Assembly: GCF_002735705.1 (NCBI RefSeq)
Contig: NZ_PDZL01000001.1
Location: 372,001 to 436,000, forward strand
Reading direction: 5' to 3'
Origin: Janthinobacterium sp. BJB426
Lineage (GTDB): Bacteria; Pseudomonadota; Gammaproteobacteria; Burkholderiales; Burkholderiaceae_D
DNA: 64,000 bases
The position numbers and the translations under genes are program-made. Each line of letters starts with the position of its first letter. Position 1 is the first letter of the stretch. Below the pieces are notes generated by a model. It saw only the letters and a program-made list of their open reading frames with translations. It did no database searches and had not been told where the DNA came from. This document shows positions 53,039-61,307 of this stretch, piece by piece.

Positions 53039-55834
53039 ATGCAAGCAGAAAAACAAGACGGCAGTTGCGTACTGCCACGCGAATCGGCGCTGGCGCAAGG
53101 CGTGCGCCTGGCGCTGGGCGCCTTGAGCGTGTCGGCTGCGCTGGGCATGCTGGCCGGCGGCGCGCAGGCGCAGGAGCAGACGCAGGATGAAGAGCCTGCA
53201 CCGAAAAAAATGCAGCGCGTGGAGATCACCGGGTCGGCCATCAAGCGGCTCGAATCGGAGACGGCACTGCCGGTGCAGATCATCACGCGCGCAGAGATCG
53301 AAAAGGCGGGCGTGACGACGGCGGCCGAACTGATGGCGCGCGTCTCGGCCAACGTGGGCGGCCTGACCGATGGCGCCAGCATCAATATCGGCGGCGACCA
53401 GCGCGGCTTCAACAGCGCCAACCTGCGCGGCGTGGGCACATCGTCGACCCTGGTGCTGCTCAATGGCCGGCGCATGGCCAATTTTGCCTCGCCCGGCGAC
53501 GATGCGGGCGTGGACCTGAATAACATTCCCGCCGCCGCCCTGCAACGCGTGGAAGTGCTGCTCGACGGCGCCTCGGCCCTGTACGGCACGGACGCCATCG
53601 GCGGCGTCATCAATTTCATTACGCGCAAGGATTACCAGGGCGTGGAGCTGAACGTCTACGGCAGCCGCACCGATGAAGGCGGCGCGGGCAAGCGCACGGC
53701 CAGCATCACGGCCGGCACGGGCGACCTGGGCACGGATGGCTACAATATCTTTGCCGTGGTCGACCTGCAAAAAACCGACCGCCTCAGTTCCTCGCAGCGC
53801 AAGTTCATTCCGAACCTGCAGGTTCCGCAGCGCCTGGGGCATTTGCTGTCGAGTTTTACCAGCCCGGCGAATATCCGCCTGTCGGGGGAGCAGCGCGACT
53901 ATTTGCAGGAGAATGGCTTCCTGCTCAATGGCCAGCCGATCAGCAACCGCCAGATCAATCCGTCGATCCCGAACTGTTCGCCGCCGGCCAACCTGTACCT
54001 GCGGGCGGGAACGGGCGGTGTCGATGCCTGTACCTATGACTACATGGGCGACACGGAACTGTATCCGAAGACGGACAAACAGAACCTGCTCACGCGCGGC
54101 GTGCTGAAACTGAGTAACGACCACCAGCTGTACGCGGAAGTGGCGCTGAGTCGCTCGCGCAGCTATTACGTGGGCTCGTCGGCGCGTGTGATCGGCTATC
54201 TCGATTACAGCAAGGTGCCGCAGCTGGCCAATACCGGCCTCGATAGCATTGTCGACGAAGAAGGCAATCAGACTGCGCGCGAACTGGAGCTGCGCATGCG
54301 GCTGAACGAGGCGGGCATGCGCACCAGCCAGTTGACCAGCGAGAGCCAGCGCTTCGTGGTGGGCGCCAGCGGCACGCTCGCTGGCTGGGATTATGACGTG
54401 GGCTTCAATCACAGCGTCAATGTCGTGAAGGACCGCGATACGCATGGCTATGTCCTGTACGACAAGCTGTTGGAAGGCATCGCCTCCGGCGACATCAACC
54501 CGTTTGGCCCATCGAGCGCGAAGGGCAAGGCGCTGCTCGACAGCATCCAGGTCAATGACGAAGTACGGCATGCGCGCGGCACCATGGATGCGCTGGACTT
54601 CAAGGCATCGCGCGCGCTGATGGCCTTGGGGGGCGGCGACATGGCACTGGCCGTGGGGGGCGAAGTGCGCCGCGAGCGCACCGAATTCCGTCCTTCGGCG
54701 TTGCTGATGAGCGATAACATCAACAACGACGCGGCGCCTGAAGGCGGCGTGGCCACCAGCGACAGCCGCAAGGTGCAAGCCATCTACAGCGAATTGCTGC
54801 TGCCGTTTACCAAGCAGTGGCAGGCGCAGTTATCGGGCCGTTACGACCATTACCAGCAGGTAGGCGGCGCCCTCAGCCCGAAGATCGGACTGACCTACAT
54901 GCCCAGCAAGCAGGTGCTGCTGCGCGCTTCGGCCGGCAAGGGCTTCCGCGCGCCATCGATGTCCGACCTGCACCGGCCCACTGCCTACAGCAGCACGGCG
55001 ACCTTGCCCGATCCCGTGTATTGCGCGAGCGAGAACAATGATTACTCCGTCTGCGCGGATAACTGGGATACGCGCCGCTACAGCAACGACAAGCTGAAAC
55101 CGGAGCGCAGCCGCCAGTTCACGGCCGGTCTGGTGCTCGAGCCGAGCCAGCACTGGACCTTCAGTGCCGACTACTGGAACATCAAGCGCACGGACCTGAT
55201 CAGCGAAATCGGCGACGACATCATCCTCGGCAACCTGGCCAAGTACGGCGACCTGGTACACCGCAACAAGGACAATGAGATCGACTACATAGAGCTGCGC
55301 AAGGAAAACCGCGGCGCGCAAAAAGCGACGGGCATCGATATCACGGCCGACCTGCATGGCGTGAAGACGGCCTGGGGACGTTTTGGCGCGCACCTGAGCG
55401 GCACGTACGTACTCGATTCGAAAATCCAGACCAGCCCTGGCGAGGTCTTTATCAGCAACCTCAATAAATTCGTCACGGACGGCGTGGTGCAGCGCTGGCG
55501 CCATACGATCACCCTCGACTGGGACAATGGTCCGTATTCGGCCAGCCTGTCGAACACCTATTCGAGCGGCTACGATGACCAGAATTCGGCCATCAATATC
55601 GACGATGGCAGCGTCGTCAAAGCAAACCGGGTGAAGGCCTACACGCTGTGGGACATGTCGGGCGCGTACGCCGTCAGCAAGCAGTTCAAGCTGCGCGCGG
55701 GCATACAGAATCTGTTCAATACCAGCCCGCCTTACTCGAACCAGGCCTACTTTTTCCTCTCCGGCTATGACCCGACCTACACGGACCCGCGCGGCCGGCG
55801 CTTTTATGCGAGCGCCAATTACAGCTTCAAGTAA
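53039..55834 (+). CDS. TonB-dependent receptor, candidate cyanophycin fragment importer
   Basis: This 931-residue TonB-dependent receptor has a long signal-peptide region (hydrophobic LALGALSVSAALGMLAGGAQA, cut near residue 45) and a plug with VEITGSAIKRLESETALPVQIITRAEIEKAGV. The plug core includes LRGVGTSSTLVLLNGRRMANF and RVEVLLDGASALYGTDAIGGVINFITRK, followed by a long barrel ending RRFYASANYSFK. This is the large oligopeptide/polymer-type group of TBDTs frequent in beta- and gamma-proteobacteria. It lies between the RpiR regulator and the exported cyanophycinase, 33 and 148 bp away, so import of beta-Asp-Arg or larger fragments is the contextual guess. Ribosome site GGGAGAG. Confidence 0.93.
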   Translation: MQAEKQDGSCVLPRESALAQGVRLALGALSVSAALGMLAGGAQAQEQTQDEEPAPKKMQRVEITGSAIKRLESETALPVQIITRAEIEKAGVTTAAELMARVSANVGGLTDGASINIGGDQRGFNSANLRGVGTSSTLVLLNGRRMANFASPGDDAGVDLNNIPAAALQRVEVLLDGASALYGTDAIGGVINFITRKDYQGVELNVYGSRTDEGGAGKRTASITAGTGDLGTDGYNIFAVVDLQKTDRLSSSQRKFIPNLQVPQRLGHLLSSFTSPANIRLSGEQRDYLQENGFLLNGQPISNRQINPSIPNCSPPANLYLRAGTGGVDACTYDYMGDTELYPKTDKQNLLTRGVLKLSNDHQLYAEVALSRSRSYYVGSSARVIGYLDYSKVPQLANTGLDSIVDEEGNQTARELELRMRLNEAGMRTSQLTSESQRFVVGASGTLAGWDYDVGFNHSVNVVKDRDTHGYVLYDKLLEGIASGDINPFGPSSAKGKALLDSIQVNDEVRHARGTMDALDFKASRALMALGGGDMALAVGGEVRRERTEFRPSALLMSDNINNDAAPEGGVATSDSRKVQAIYSELLLPFTKQWQAQLSGRYDHYQQVGGALSPKIGLTYMPSKQVLLRASAGKGFRAPSMSDLHRPTAYSSTATLPDPVYCASENNDYSVCADNWDTRRYSNDKLKPERSRQFTAGLVLEPSQHWTFSADYWNIKRTDLISEIGDDIILGNLAKYGDLVHRNKDNEIDYIELRKENRGAQKATGIDITADLHGVKTAWGRFGAHLSGTYVLDSKIQTSPGEVFISNLNKFVTDGVVQRWRHTITLDWDNGPYSASLSNTYSSGYDDQNSAINIDDGSVVKANRVKAYTLWDMSGAYAVSKQFKLRAGIQNLFNTSPPYSNQAYFFLSGYDPTYTDPRGRRFYASANYSFK

Positions 55835-55982
55835 ACAACTGGAGATACCGCAACAACGCTGTCATATGCAGCAAGTAGTATTGCAGTTTGATGCAGTTGG
55901 GTTGCAAGCAGCAGTATTGGCAGCAAGGGCGCGTTCCTGTATCAACAAGCGTGCGCCACTTTCCTTGTATTTGAAAGGCACC

Positions 55983-57236
55983 ATGAAATCATCCGCAAGC
56001 CTGTATCACACCATCCGCGCCGCGCTGCTGTTCGCGCTCGCATTGTGCAGCGTCCATGCCGTGGCGGCGCCGGGCGGCAGCGCCATCGGCAGCGCGCCGC
56101 AGGGCACGCTCGTCATCATCGGTGGCGGCCTGCGCGCCGACAATGCCGAAGTCTGGCAGCGCATCGTCAAGTTGTCGGGCGGGCCAGGCGCGCGCATCGC
56201 CGTGCTGGCCTCGGCCGCGATGAACCCGGAAAAATCGGGCGAAAGCATCATCAAGAAGCTGAACCAGTATGGCGCCGACGCCTTTTTCGTGCCGCTTGCC
56301 GTCAAGCTGGCCAATCGTGATTACCGCAAGGCCGCCGAAGACCCGGCCATCGTCACGCAGATCAAGTCGGCCAGCGGCATTTATTTTGCCGGCGGCGACC
56401 AGGGACGTATCACGCAAGCCTTGCTGCGCCCGGACGGCAGCCGCACGGCCGCGCTGGAAGCCATCTGGTCGGTCTACCGCAATGGCGGCGTGATCGCCGG
56501 TTCCAGCGCCGGCGCGGCCATCATGAGCACCACCATGTTCTACGATGCCAAGCCCGTGCTCGACATGCTCAAGATGGGCGTGACGGACGGCCGTGAAATC
56601 GCGCCTGGCCTGGGCTTCATCGGCAGCGATGTTTTCGTGGATCAGCATCTGCTGGTGCGCGGACGCTTTGCCCGCATGATTCCCGTGATGCTGAAAAAGG
56701 GCTATCACCTGGGACTGGGCATCGATGAAAACAGCGCCATGGTGGTCGACGCCATGCGCGACGTGGAAGTCATCGGCTACAGCGGTGCCTTGCTGATCGA
56801 TCTGTCGGGCGCCATCAGCGACCGTGGCGTGAAAAATTTCAATATCAGCAATGCGGCCATCAGCTACCTGGACCGGGGCGACAAATTCAACCTCGTCACG
56901 CGCGTGTTTACGCCCTCGCCGGACAAGGCCGACAATAAGCTCGATCCGAACCAGCCCGACATGCGCGAGCCCGTGTTCACCAACGATATCCTCGGCAATA
57001 ACGCCGTGCTCGACCTGATGGGCAACCTGATCGACAATGCCCAGCAGGAGGCGATCGGCATCGCCTTCGGCAACCCGCGTGACCCGTACCCGGACCTGGG
57101 CTTCGAGTTCCGCTTCAGTAAAACAGTCAACAGCGTCGGCTACAGCTCGACCGAGGCGGAAGCGTATTCGGTGCTGAAGCTGCGCCTCGATATCCGTCCG
57201 ATCCAGCTGCGCCAGCCCCTGTACCGCTACAAGTAA
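55983..57236 (+). CDS. cphE: exported cyanophycinase (CphE-like, peptidase family S51)
   Basis: Cyanophycinase cuts multi-L-arginyl-poly-L-aspartate into beta-Asp-Arg dipeptides. This 417-residue protein has a signal peptide (about 29 residues, IRAALLFALALCSVHAVAA). The S51 motifs are complete: GGDQ (137-140), GSSAG with the catalytic Ser175, DQHLLVRGRFARM with His222, and GIDENSAMVV with Glu249. Extracellular CphE enzymes of environmental bacteria have this exported form, while CphB of cyanobacteria has no signal. A C-terminal region of about 120 residues (DRGDKFNLVTRVFTPSPDK and on) extends beyond CphB, as in other extracellular members. The start is the ATG of MKSSASLYH. The 3' end overlaps the DUF418 gene by 10 bp. 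An alternative is another S51 peptidase, but the whole motif set favours cyanophycinase. Confidence 0.88.
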   Translation: MKSSASLYHTIRAALLFALALCSVHAVAAPGGSAIGSAPQGTLVIIGGGLRADNAEVWQRIVKLSGGPGARIAVLASAAMNPEKSGESIIKKLNQYGADAFFVPLAVKLANRDYRKAAEDPAIVTQIKSASGIYFAGGDQGRITQALLRPDGSRTAALEAIWSVYRNGGVIAGSSAGAAIMSTTMFYDAKPVLDMLKMGVTDGREIAPGLGFIGSDVFVDQHLLVRGRFARMIPVMLKKGYHLGLGIDENSAMVVDAMRDVEVIGYSGALLIDLSGAISDRGVKNFNISNAAISYLDRGDKFNLVTRVFTPSPDKADNKLDPNQPDMREPVFTNDILGNNAVLDLMGNLIDNAQQEAIGIAFGNPRDPYPDLGFEFRFSKTVNSVGYSSTEAEAYSVLKLRLDIRPIQLRQPLYRYK

Positions 57237-58441
57237 GCCGCGCGCTGGCGCCGCCAGCGCGGCCACGCGGCGATCGTCATGGCCCGCAGCAGCCACTCGA
57301 CGGGGCCATATGCATGGCCGCGCAACCACCAGCGGCTTAATGGCAGCTGCGCGCAAAAGATGATGGCGGCCAGCGCTAGCGCCCCCAGCGGCGACACACT
57401 CCCCATCAGCCGGGCGCCATATGCGAGGAACAGCACGGCGCAGATGGCTGACTGCAGCAGGTAGTTCGACAGGGCCATGCGGCCCGTGTCGGCCAGCAGG
57501 GAAAACAGCATGCCGTCGCGCAGACGCTCGAACAGGGCCAGCGCCAATGCCAGGTAGGCGCCCGCCAGCAGCGGCGCACTTGCCAGTCCCACGGCCAGTC
57601 CCGCCACCTGCCATGCCTGGCTATCCCCATATACGGAGGTCCACGCATAGAAGACGGCGCCAGGCAATCCTGCCAGCGCACCGGCCCACAGCAGGCGGTG
57701 GCGCAGCGGCAGATAATCGCTGGCGTGCAGCAGCATCTCGCGCTTGCCGGCGGCCAGGCCGCACAGGAACATGGCCAGCGCGCACGGTGCCTGCACCAGC
57801 AGCAGGACGATCCAGATTTCGCTCAGTTCGCGCAGGTGCTGATGGACGACGGCGGCCGGCGTGGCGTGGTAGGCGGCCAGCGCGCTTGCCGCCTTTTGCG
57901 CCATCGCCACGGCGTTGTCGGCAGTGTCGCCCGCCGGCTGCAGGCTTTGCAGCCAGGCCATGCCCGCCCAGAATGCCACGCAGACGGCAACGAGCATCAG
58001 CGCCAGGGACAGTGCCTGGCGTTCGCCGCAGCGGTGTAGCGCCAGCAGCACGATGCCCAGCAGGGCGTAGGTCGTGAGTATGTCGCCATGGAACAGGAAC
58101 ACGGCATGCAGGGCGCCGATCAGCCACAGGCCCGCTTGCCGGCGCAGCATGCGCGGCACGAACGGCGCCTCGGCGCGCGCGGCCGCCTGCATCTGCAAGG
58201 TGAAGCTGTAGCCGAACAGGAAGGAAAACAGCAGGTAGAACTTGGTCTCGAACAGCAGGGCGACGATAAAGTGCGTGGCGCGGTCCACGCCGCCGTGAAA
58301 GGCGGGATCGGTCAAGCCCAGGCCGAACCAGGGCGTGGCGAAGGCGCCGATATTGACGACCAAAATGCCGAACAGGGCGCAGCCGCGCAGGGCGTCGACG
58401 TCGGCGATGCGCGGGGGCCGGGTTTGTATGGCGGCGTTCAT
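57227..58441 (-). CDS. DUF418 (YeiB-family) membrane protein
   Basis: This 404-residue polytopic inner-membrane protein of the YeiB/DUF418 family has about 9-10 TM helices. The signature N-terminus RIADVDALRGCALFGILVVNIGAF and the C-terminal DUF418 segment (MALSNYLLQSAICAVLFLAYGARLMG, AQLPLSRWWLRGHAYGPVEWLLRAMT) are both clear. Function of the family is unknown; acyl-group or lipid modification has been suggested. It overlaps the TetR regulator gene by 4 bp (ATGA), forming a two-gene operon presumably autoregulated by that protein. Confidence 0.92.
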   Translation of the reverse strand: MNAAIQTRPPRIADVDALRGCALFGILVVNIGAFATPWFGLGLTDPAFHGGVDRATHFIVALLFETKFYLLFSFLFGYSFTLQMQAAARAEAPFVPRMLRRQAGLWLIGALHAVFLFHGDILTTYALLGIVLLALHRCGERQALSLALMLVAVCVAFWAGMAWLQSLQPAGDTADNAVAMAQKAASALAAYHATPAAVVHQHLRELSEIWIVLLLVQAPCALAMFLCGLAAGKREMLLHASDYLPLRHRLLWAGALAGLPGAVFYAWTSVYGDSQAWQVAGLAVGLASAPLLAGAYLALALALFERLRDGMLFSLLADTGRMALSNYLLQSAICAVLFLAYGARLMGSVSPLGALALAAIIFCAQLPLSRWWLRGHAYGPVEWLLRAMTIAAWPRWRRQRAAYL

Positions 58442-59040
58442 GCCAGGGCAGGGCGCAGGAAGCGCGCCAACAGCAGGTGCAGGCTGGCGCGTTGCGCAAG
58501 CGGTGCATAATCGGGATCGACGGCGACCCGGTTGAAGATGCCGTCGATCAGCGCGGCGATCCAGCTGGCAGTTTGCGCCGCGTCCAGCGCGGCGTCGACC
58601 TGGCCTCCTGCGGCCGCCTCTTCCAGCAAGGCTTGCAGGCCGCCGCGCAGGCTGGCGTCGTTGCGCGCCACCCTGGCCGCGATATCCGTGTCGCGCATCG
58701 CCTCGGCGGCAATGTCCAGCGCCAGCCCCGCAAAGTCTGCGTCGGCCGCCAGCGCCAGCACCAGATCCATGAAGTCGAGCAGGGCGCCGTAGGCATCGGC
58801 GCTGCCTTGCACGCCGGCGAAGTAGGCGGCCGTCTCGCTGCCTTCCTGGTCGACGATGGCGGCGATGATCGCTTGCTTGGTGGGGAAGTAATGAAACAGG
58901 TTACCGGGACTCATGCCTGCTTGCGCGCAGATGGCGGCGGTGCTGGTCTGGTGAAAGCCCTTGCGCGCAAAGCAATGGCGCGCGGCGGCGAGAATGGCGT
59001 CGCGGCGGGCCGCGTGTTTATCGGGATCGATGGTGCGCAT
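58438..59040 (-). CDS. TetR/AcrR-family regulator
   Basis: This 200-residue TetR-type repressor has an N-terminal helix-turn-helix: ARRDAILAAARHCFARKGFHQTSTAAICAQAGMSPGNLFHYFPTKQAIIAAIV, residues 10-62. The C-terminal ligand domain is all-helical and diverged. It is the first gene of the DUF418 operon and has a near-perfect palindromic operator 20-40 bp upstream of its start, so autorepression is likely. The inducer is unknown. Confidence 0.9.
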   Translation of the reverse strand: MRTIDPDKHAARRDAILAAARHCFARKGFHQTSTAAICAQAGMSPGNLFHYFPTKQAIIAAIVDQEGSETAAYFAGVQGSADAYGALLDFMDLVLALAADADFAGLALDIAAEAMRDTDIAARVARNDASLRGGLQALLEEAAAGGQVDAALDAAQTASWIAALIDGIFNRVAVDPDYAPLAQRASLHLLLARFLRPALA

Positions 59041-59051
59041 GGACTTACCTT

Positions 59052-59077
59052 TAATTAATTGACTAGTCAGTCTAATA
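59052..59077. promoter_or_regulatory. TetR operator and promoter of the DUF418 operon
   Basis: The perfect 10-bp palindrome TGACTAGTCA (59060-59069) lies in TTAATTGACTAGTCAGTCTA, with an AT-rich flank (TTTAATTAATT) on the regulator side and TCTAATATAT on the other. The ACTAGT-centred inverted repeat is a common TetR/AcrR operator form; it lies directly before the regulator gene. Confidence 0.6.
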
Positions 59078-59248
59078 TATGCCGATTGGCTCGCCTGGTC
59101 AAGCGAATCGGCTGAAAAGGGCGCTTTGCACGCTCGCTTCCTGTCGCTACAATGTGCCGCAGCGGTTTTTCCCGCGCCTGCCGGCAGGCCCGCCGATTGT
59201 TTGGAAAACCGTTCCCTTCACCTGTTTTTCTACCGTTTTAGGAATAAC

Positions 59249-60691
59249 ATGCAGCAGACTCCGATTCGATCCTTCCTCTGCGCGCTGGCGCTGGCCGCCG
59301 GCATCGTCCCTGCCGCGTACGCTGCCAGTGCCGCCCAGCCGGCCACCATGCGCCTCGATTACCAGCATAGCGGCAATGCGCTGGGCGAACACTATGCGGT
59401 CGAGCGCGTGCTGGTCGAGCCCCTGCCATGGCCGGGCAACCTGGCGCGTCCCATCGATGACAGCAATCGCGGCAACAACCTGCTGGAAGTGGTCGACATC
59501 AAGTCGGGCAAGGTGCTGTACTCGCGCGGCTTTTCCACCATCTTCGGCGAGTGGGCCAGCACCGATGAGGCGAAAACCACCACGCGTGCCTTCCAGGAAT
59601 CCGTGCGCTTCCCGCAGCCCGAGCACCCCGTGCGCGTGCGCATCCTGAAACGCGATGAGCGCGGCCTGTTTTCCGTGGTGTGGAGCACCGATGTCGATCC
59701 GGCCGCGCAGGACGTGATCCGCAAGCAGCCGCCGGCGCCCGTCAAGCCGATCCCGATCCGCATCAGTGGTCCCTCCAGCGACAAGGTCGACCTCCTGATC
59801 ATGGGCGATGGCTACACGGCGGCCGAAATGGGCAAGTTCGAAGCGACGGCACGCAAGCTGGCTGACCATCTTTTCACCGTCTCGCCATTCCGCGAGCGGG
59901 CCAAGGACTTCAATGTCTGGGCCATGGCCGCACCGACGCAGGAGTCGGGCGTGTCGCGCCCTTCGACGGGCGTGCATCACGCGTCACCCTTGGGCACGCG
60001 CTACGACATCTTCGGCAGCGAGCGTTATGTGCTGACGACGGACAACCGCGCGCTGCGCGACCTGGCGCAGTACGCGCCGTATGAGTTCATTGAAATCCTC
60101 GTCAATAATGATACCTATGGCGGCGGCGGCATCTTCGGCCAGTTCAGCACGGCGGCGGCGAACAACGACTGGGCCAATTACCTGTTCGTGCACGAATTCG
60201 GTCACCATTTCGCCGGCCTGGCCGACGAGTACTACACCTCGCCCGTGGCCTATCAGTCGAATGGCGAACGCCAGGAACCGTGGGAGCCGAACGCCACGGC
60301 GCTGCGCGATCCGGCCAGGCTGAAATGGAAGAACCACGTCAAGGCGGGCACGCCGCTGCCGACGCCATGGCCGAAGGAAGCGTACGACAGCCATGCGCGC
60401 GAATACCAGCAGCAGCGCGCGGCCCTGCGCGCGGCCAACCGTCCTGAAAGCGAAATGAGCGACTTGTTCAAGGCCGACCTGGCGTACACGCAGCAGCTGT
60501 TCTCGAAGGCGCCGCAGCGCCATGCGGTGGGCGCCTTCGAAGGCGCGAACTACGAGTCGTCCGGCTACTACCGGCCCGAGATGCAGTGCATCATGTTCGA
60601 CCGCAGCGAGACGTTCTGCTCCGTGTGCCAGGATGGCATCAGCACCATCATCGACCTGTATTCGCGTCCCGCCCCGGCGCCGGGAAAATAA
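59249..60691 (+). CDS. secreted M64-family (IgA peptidase) metalloprotease
   Basis: This 480-residue protein has a signal peptide (about 27 residues, FLCALALAAGIVPAAYAAS). An N-terminal beta-rich domain (MRLDYQHSGNALGEHYAVERVLVEP, about 30-165) is followed by the M64 catalytic domain (about 175-480) with ligands in HEFGHHFAGLADEYY (315-329: HExxH plus the Asp/Glu), and VDLLIMGDGYTAAEMGKFE before it. Cys in the ETFCSVCQDG C-terminal strand may form a disulphide. M64 enzymes cleave proteins such as IgA in gut bacteria; in an environmental bacterium the substrate is not known. The start is the ATG after AGGAATAAC. Confidence 0.91.
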   Translation: MQQTPIRSFLCALALAAGIVPAAYAASAAQPATMRLDYQHSGNALGEHYAVERVLVEPLPWPGNLARPIDDSNRGNNLLEVVDIKSGKVLYSRGFSTIFGEWASTDEAKTTTRAFQESVRFPQPEHPVRVRILKRDERGLFSVVWSTDVDPAAQDVIRKQPPAPVKPIPIRISGPSSDKVDLLIMGDGYTAAEMGKFEATARKLADHLFTVSPFRERAKDFNVWAMAAPTQESGVSRPSTGVHHASPLGTRYDIFGSERYVLTTDNRALRDLAQYAPYEFIEILVNNDTYGGGGIFGQFSTAAANNDWANYLFVHEFGHHFAGLADEYYTSPVAYQSNGERQEPWEPNATALRDPARLKWKNHVKAGTPLPTPWPKEAYDSHAREYQQQRAALRAANRPESEMSDLFKADLAYTQQLFSKAPQRHAVGAFEGANYESSGYYRPEMQCIMFDRSETFCSVCQDGISTIIDLYSRPAPAPGK

Positions 60692-61121
60692 GACCGTCCA
60701 AGTCTGTCCTGTAATGCATGGTGGGTCATGTTGCAACGCAATAGCATGGCCCCCTTTTCTCCTCTCTCCTAGCGCCTGTCTTCCGCCACTGCCCAGCGCC
60801 GCTTGTTTTCCAGGCAATACCAATTGTCGCTCGCAGGCGCGCCTTTCTTTCTGCCAGCCCAGTGATATTATCAAATCAATATGTCCACACGCTTGCCTGA
60901 AAAATATTTCATTTAGATAATATTGAGGTAAAATTTGATTTACATCAATGTTGCATTGCCGCAATCGCACTTATAGTTGACCTAGCTCAAAGCGTCATGG
61001 AATGCGGATCGGACTCATCACGAATCACGCGTCTAAATGCTGTAGAGTAATTTCGCCCCGTACCAGTTCCTCGAGAATGCACTGGTGCTGGCCTCGAATT
61101 TCAGTGACGGAAGCCAGATTC
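60692..61121. other. gap of about 430 bp containing an FNR box and promoter, no secure gene
   Basis: The first 150 bp show only remnants without ribosome sites. From about 60865 to 60990 the DNA is AT-rich with an FNR box (60935-60948) and a -10-like hexamer. A 16-codon frame (60997) and a frame from 61002 are not convincing. No terminator with a T-run was found for the M64 gene. Confidence 0.6.
60935..60976 (+). promoter_or_regulatory. FNR/ANR-type box with class II promoter geometry
   Basis: TTGAT-TTAC-ATCAA (60935-60948) is a perfect match to the FNR/ANR consensus TTGAT-N4-ATCAA. TTATAG at 60971-60976 is a -10 candidate. A transcript start near 60983 puts the box centre (60941.5) at -41.5, the textbook class II position. 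It should switch on the downstream unit (FabI-like and efflux genes) under low oxygen, or respond to nitric oxide if a DNR-type protein acts. Confidence 0.65.
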
Positions 61122-61307
61122 ATGAAGATGCAGATCCCCGCGCCTGACGCGTGCAATACCTTACATCCCCACACTCCCATTGCCTTGCCGTATGCGCGCG
61201 CCGGTGGCGTTACGCTGGCCGCTTGCGCCGCCGCCATGCGCGCCGGCGGGGTGCGCTGCGTGCATGCGGCCACGCCGTGGCCCGCCCTGCGTCCAGTCCC
61301 GGCATGA
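61122..61307 (+). CDS. doubtful small ORF overlapping the FabI-like start
   Basis: This frame of 61 residues (MKMQIPAPDACNTLHPH...) has GGAAG eight bases before its ATG, and its stop overlaps the next start as ATGA. The sequence is Ala/Arg/Pro-rich, without a recognisable family, and the same DNA reads open on the other strand. It may be an upstream ORF for translational coupling or chance. Confidence 0.25.
   Translation: MKMQIPAPDACNTLHPHTPIALPYARAGGVTLAACAAAMRAGGVRCVHAATPWPALRPVPA

Noticed and set aside
61025-61123. Minus-strand frame encoding a 32-residue peptide (MNLASVTEIRGQHQ... ending LQHLDA)
   Set aside because: The composition looks protein-like, but there is no ribosome site at a proper distance, no partner gene, and the DNA is the leader region of the FabI-like gene. 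Kept as a curiosity only.
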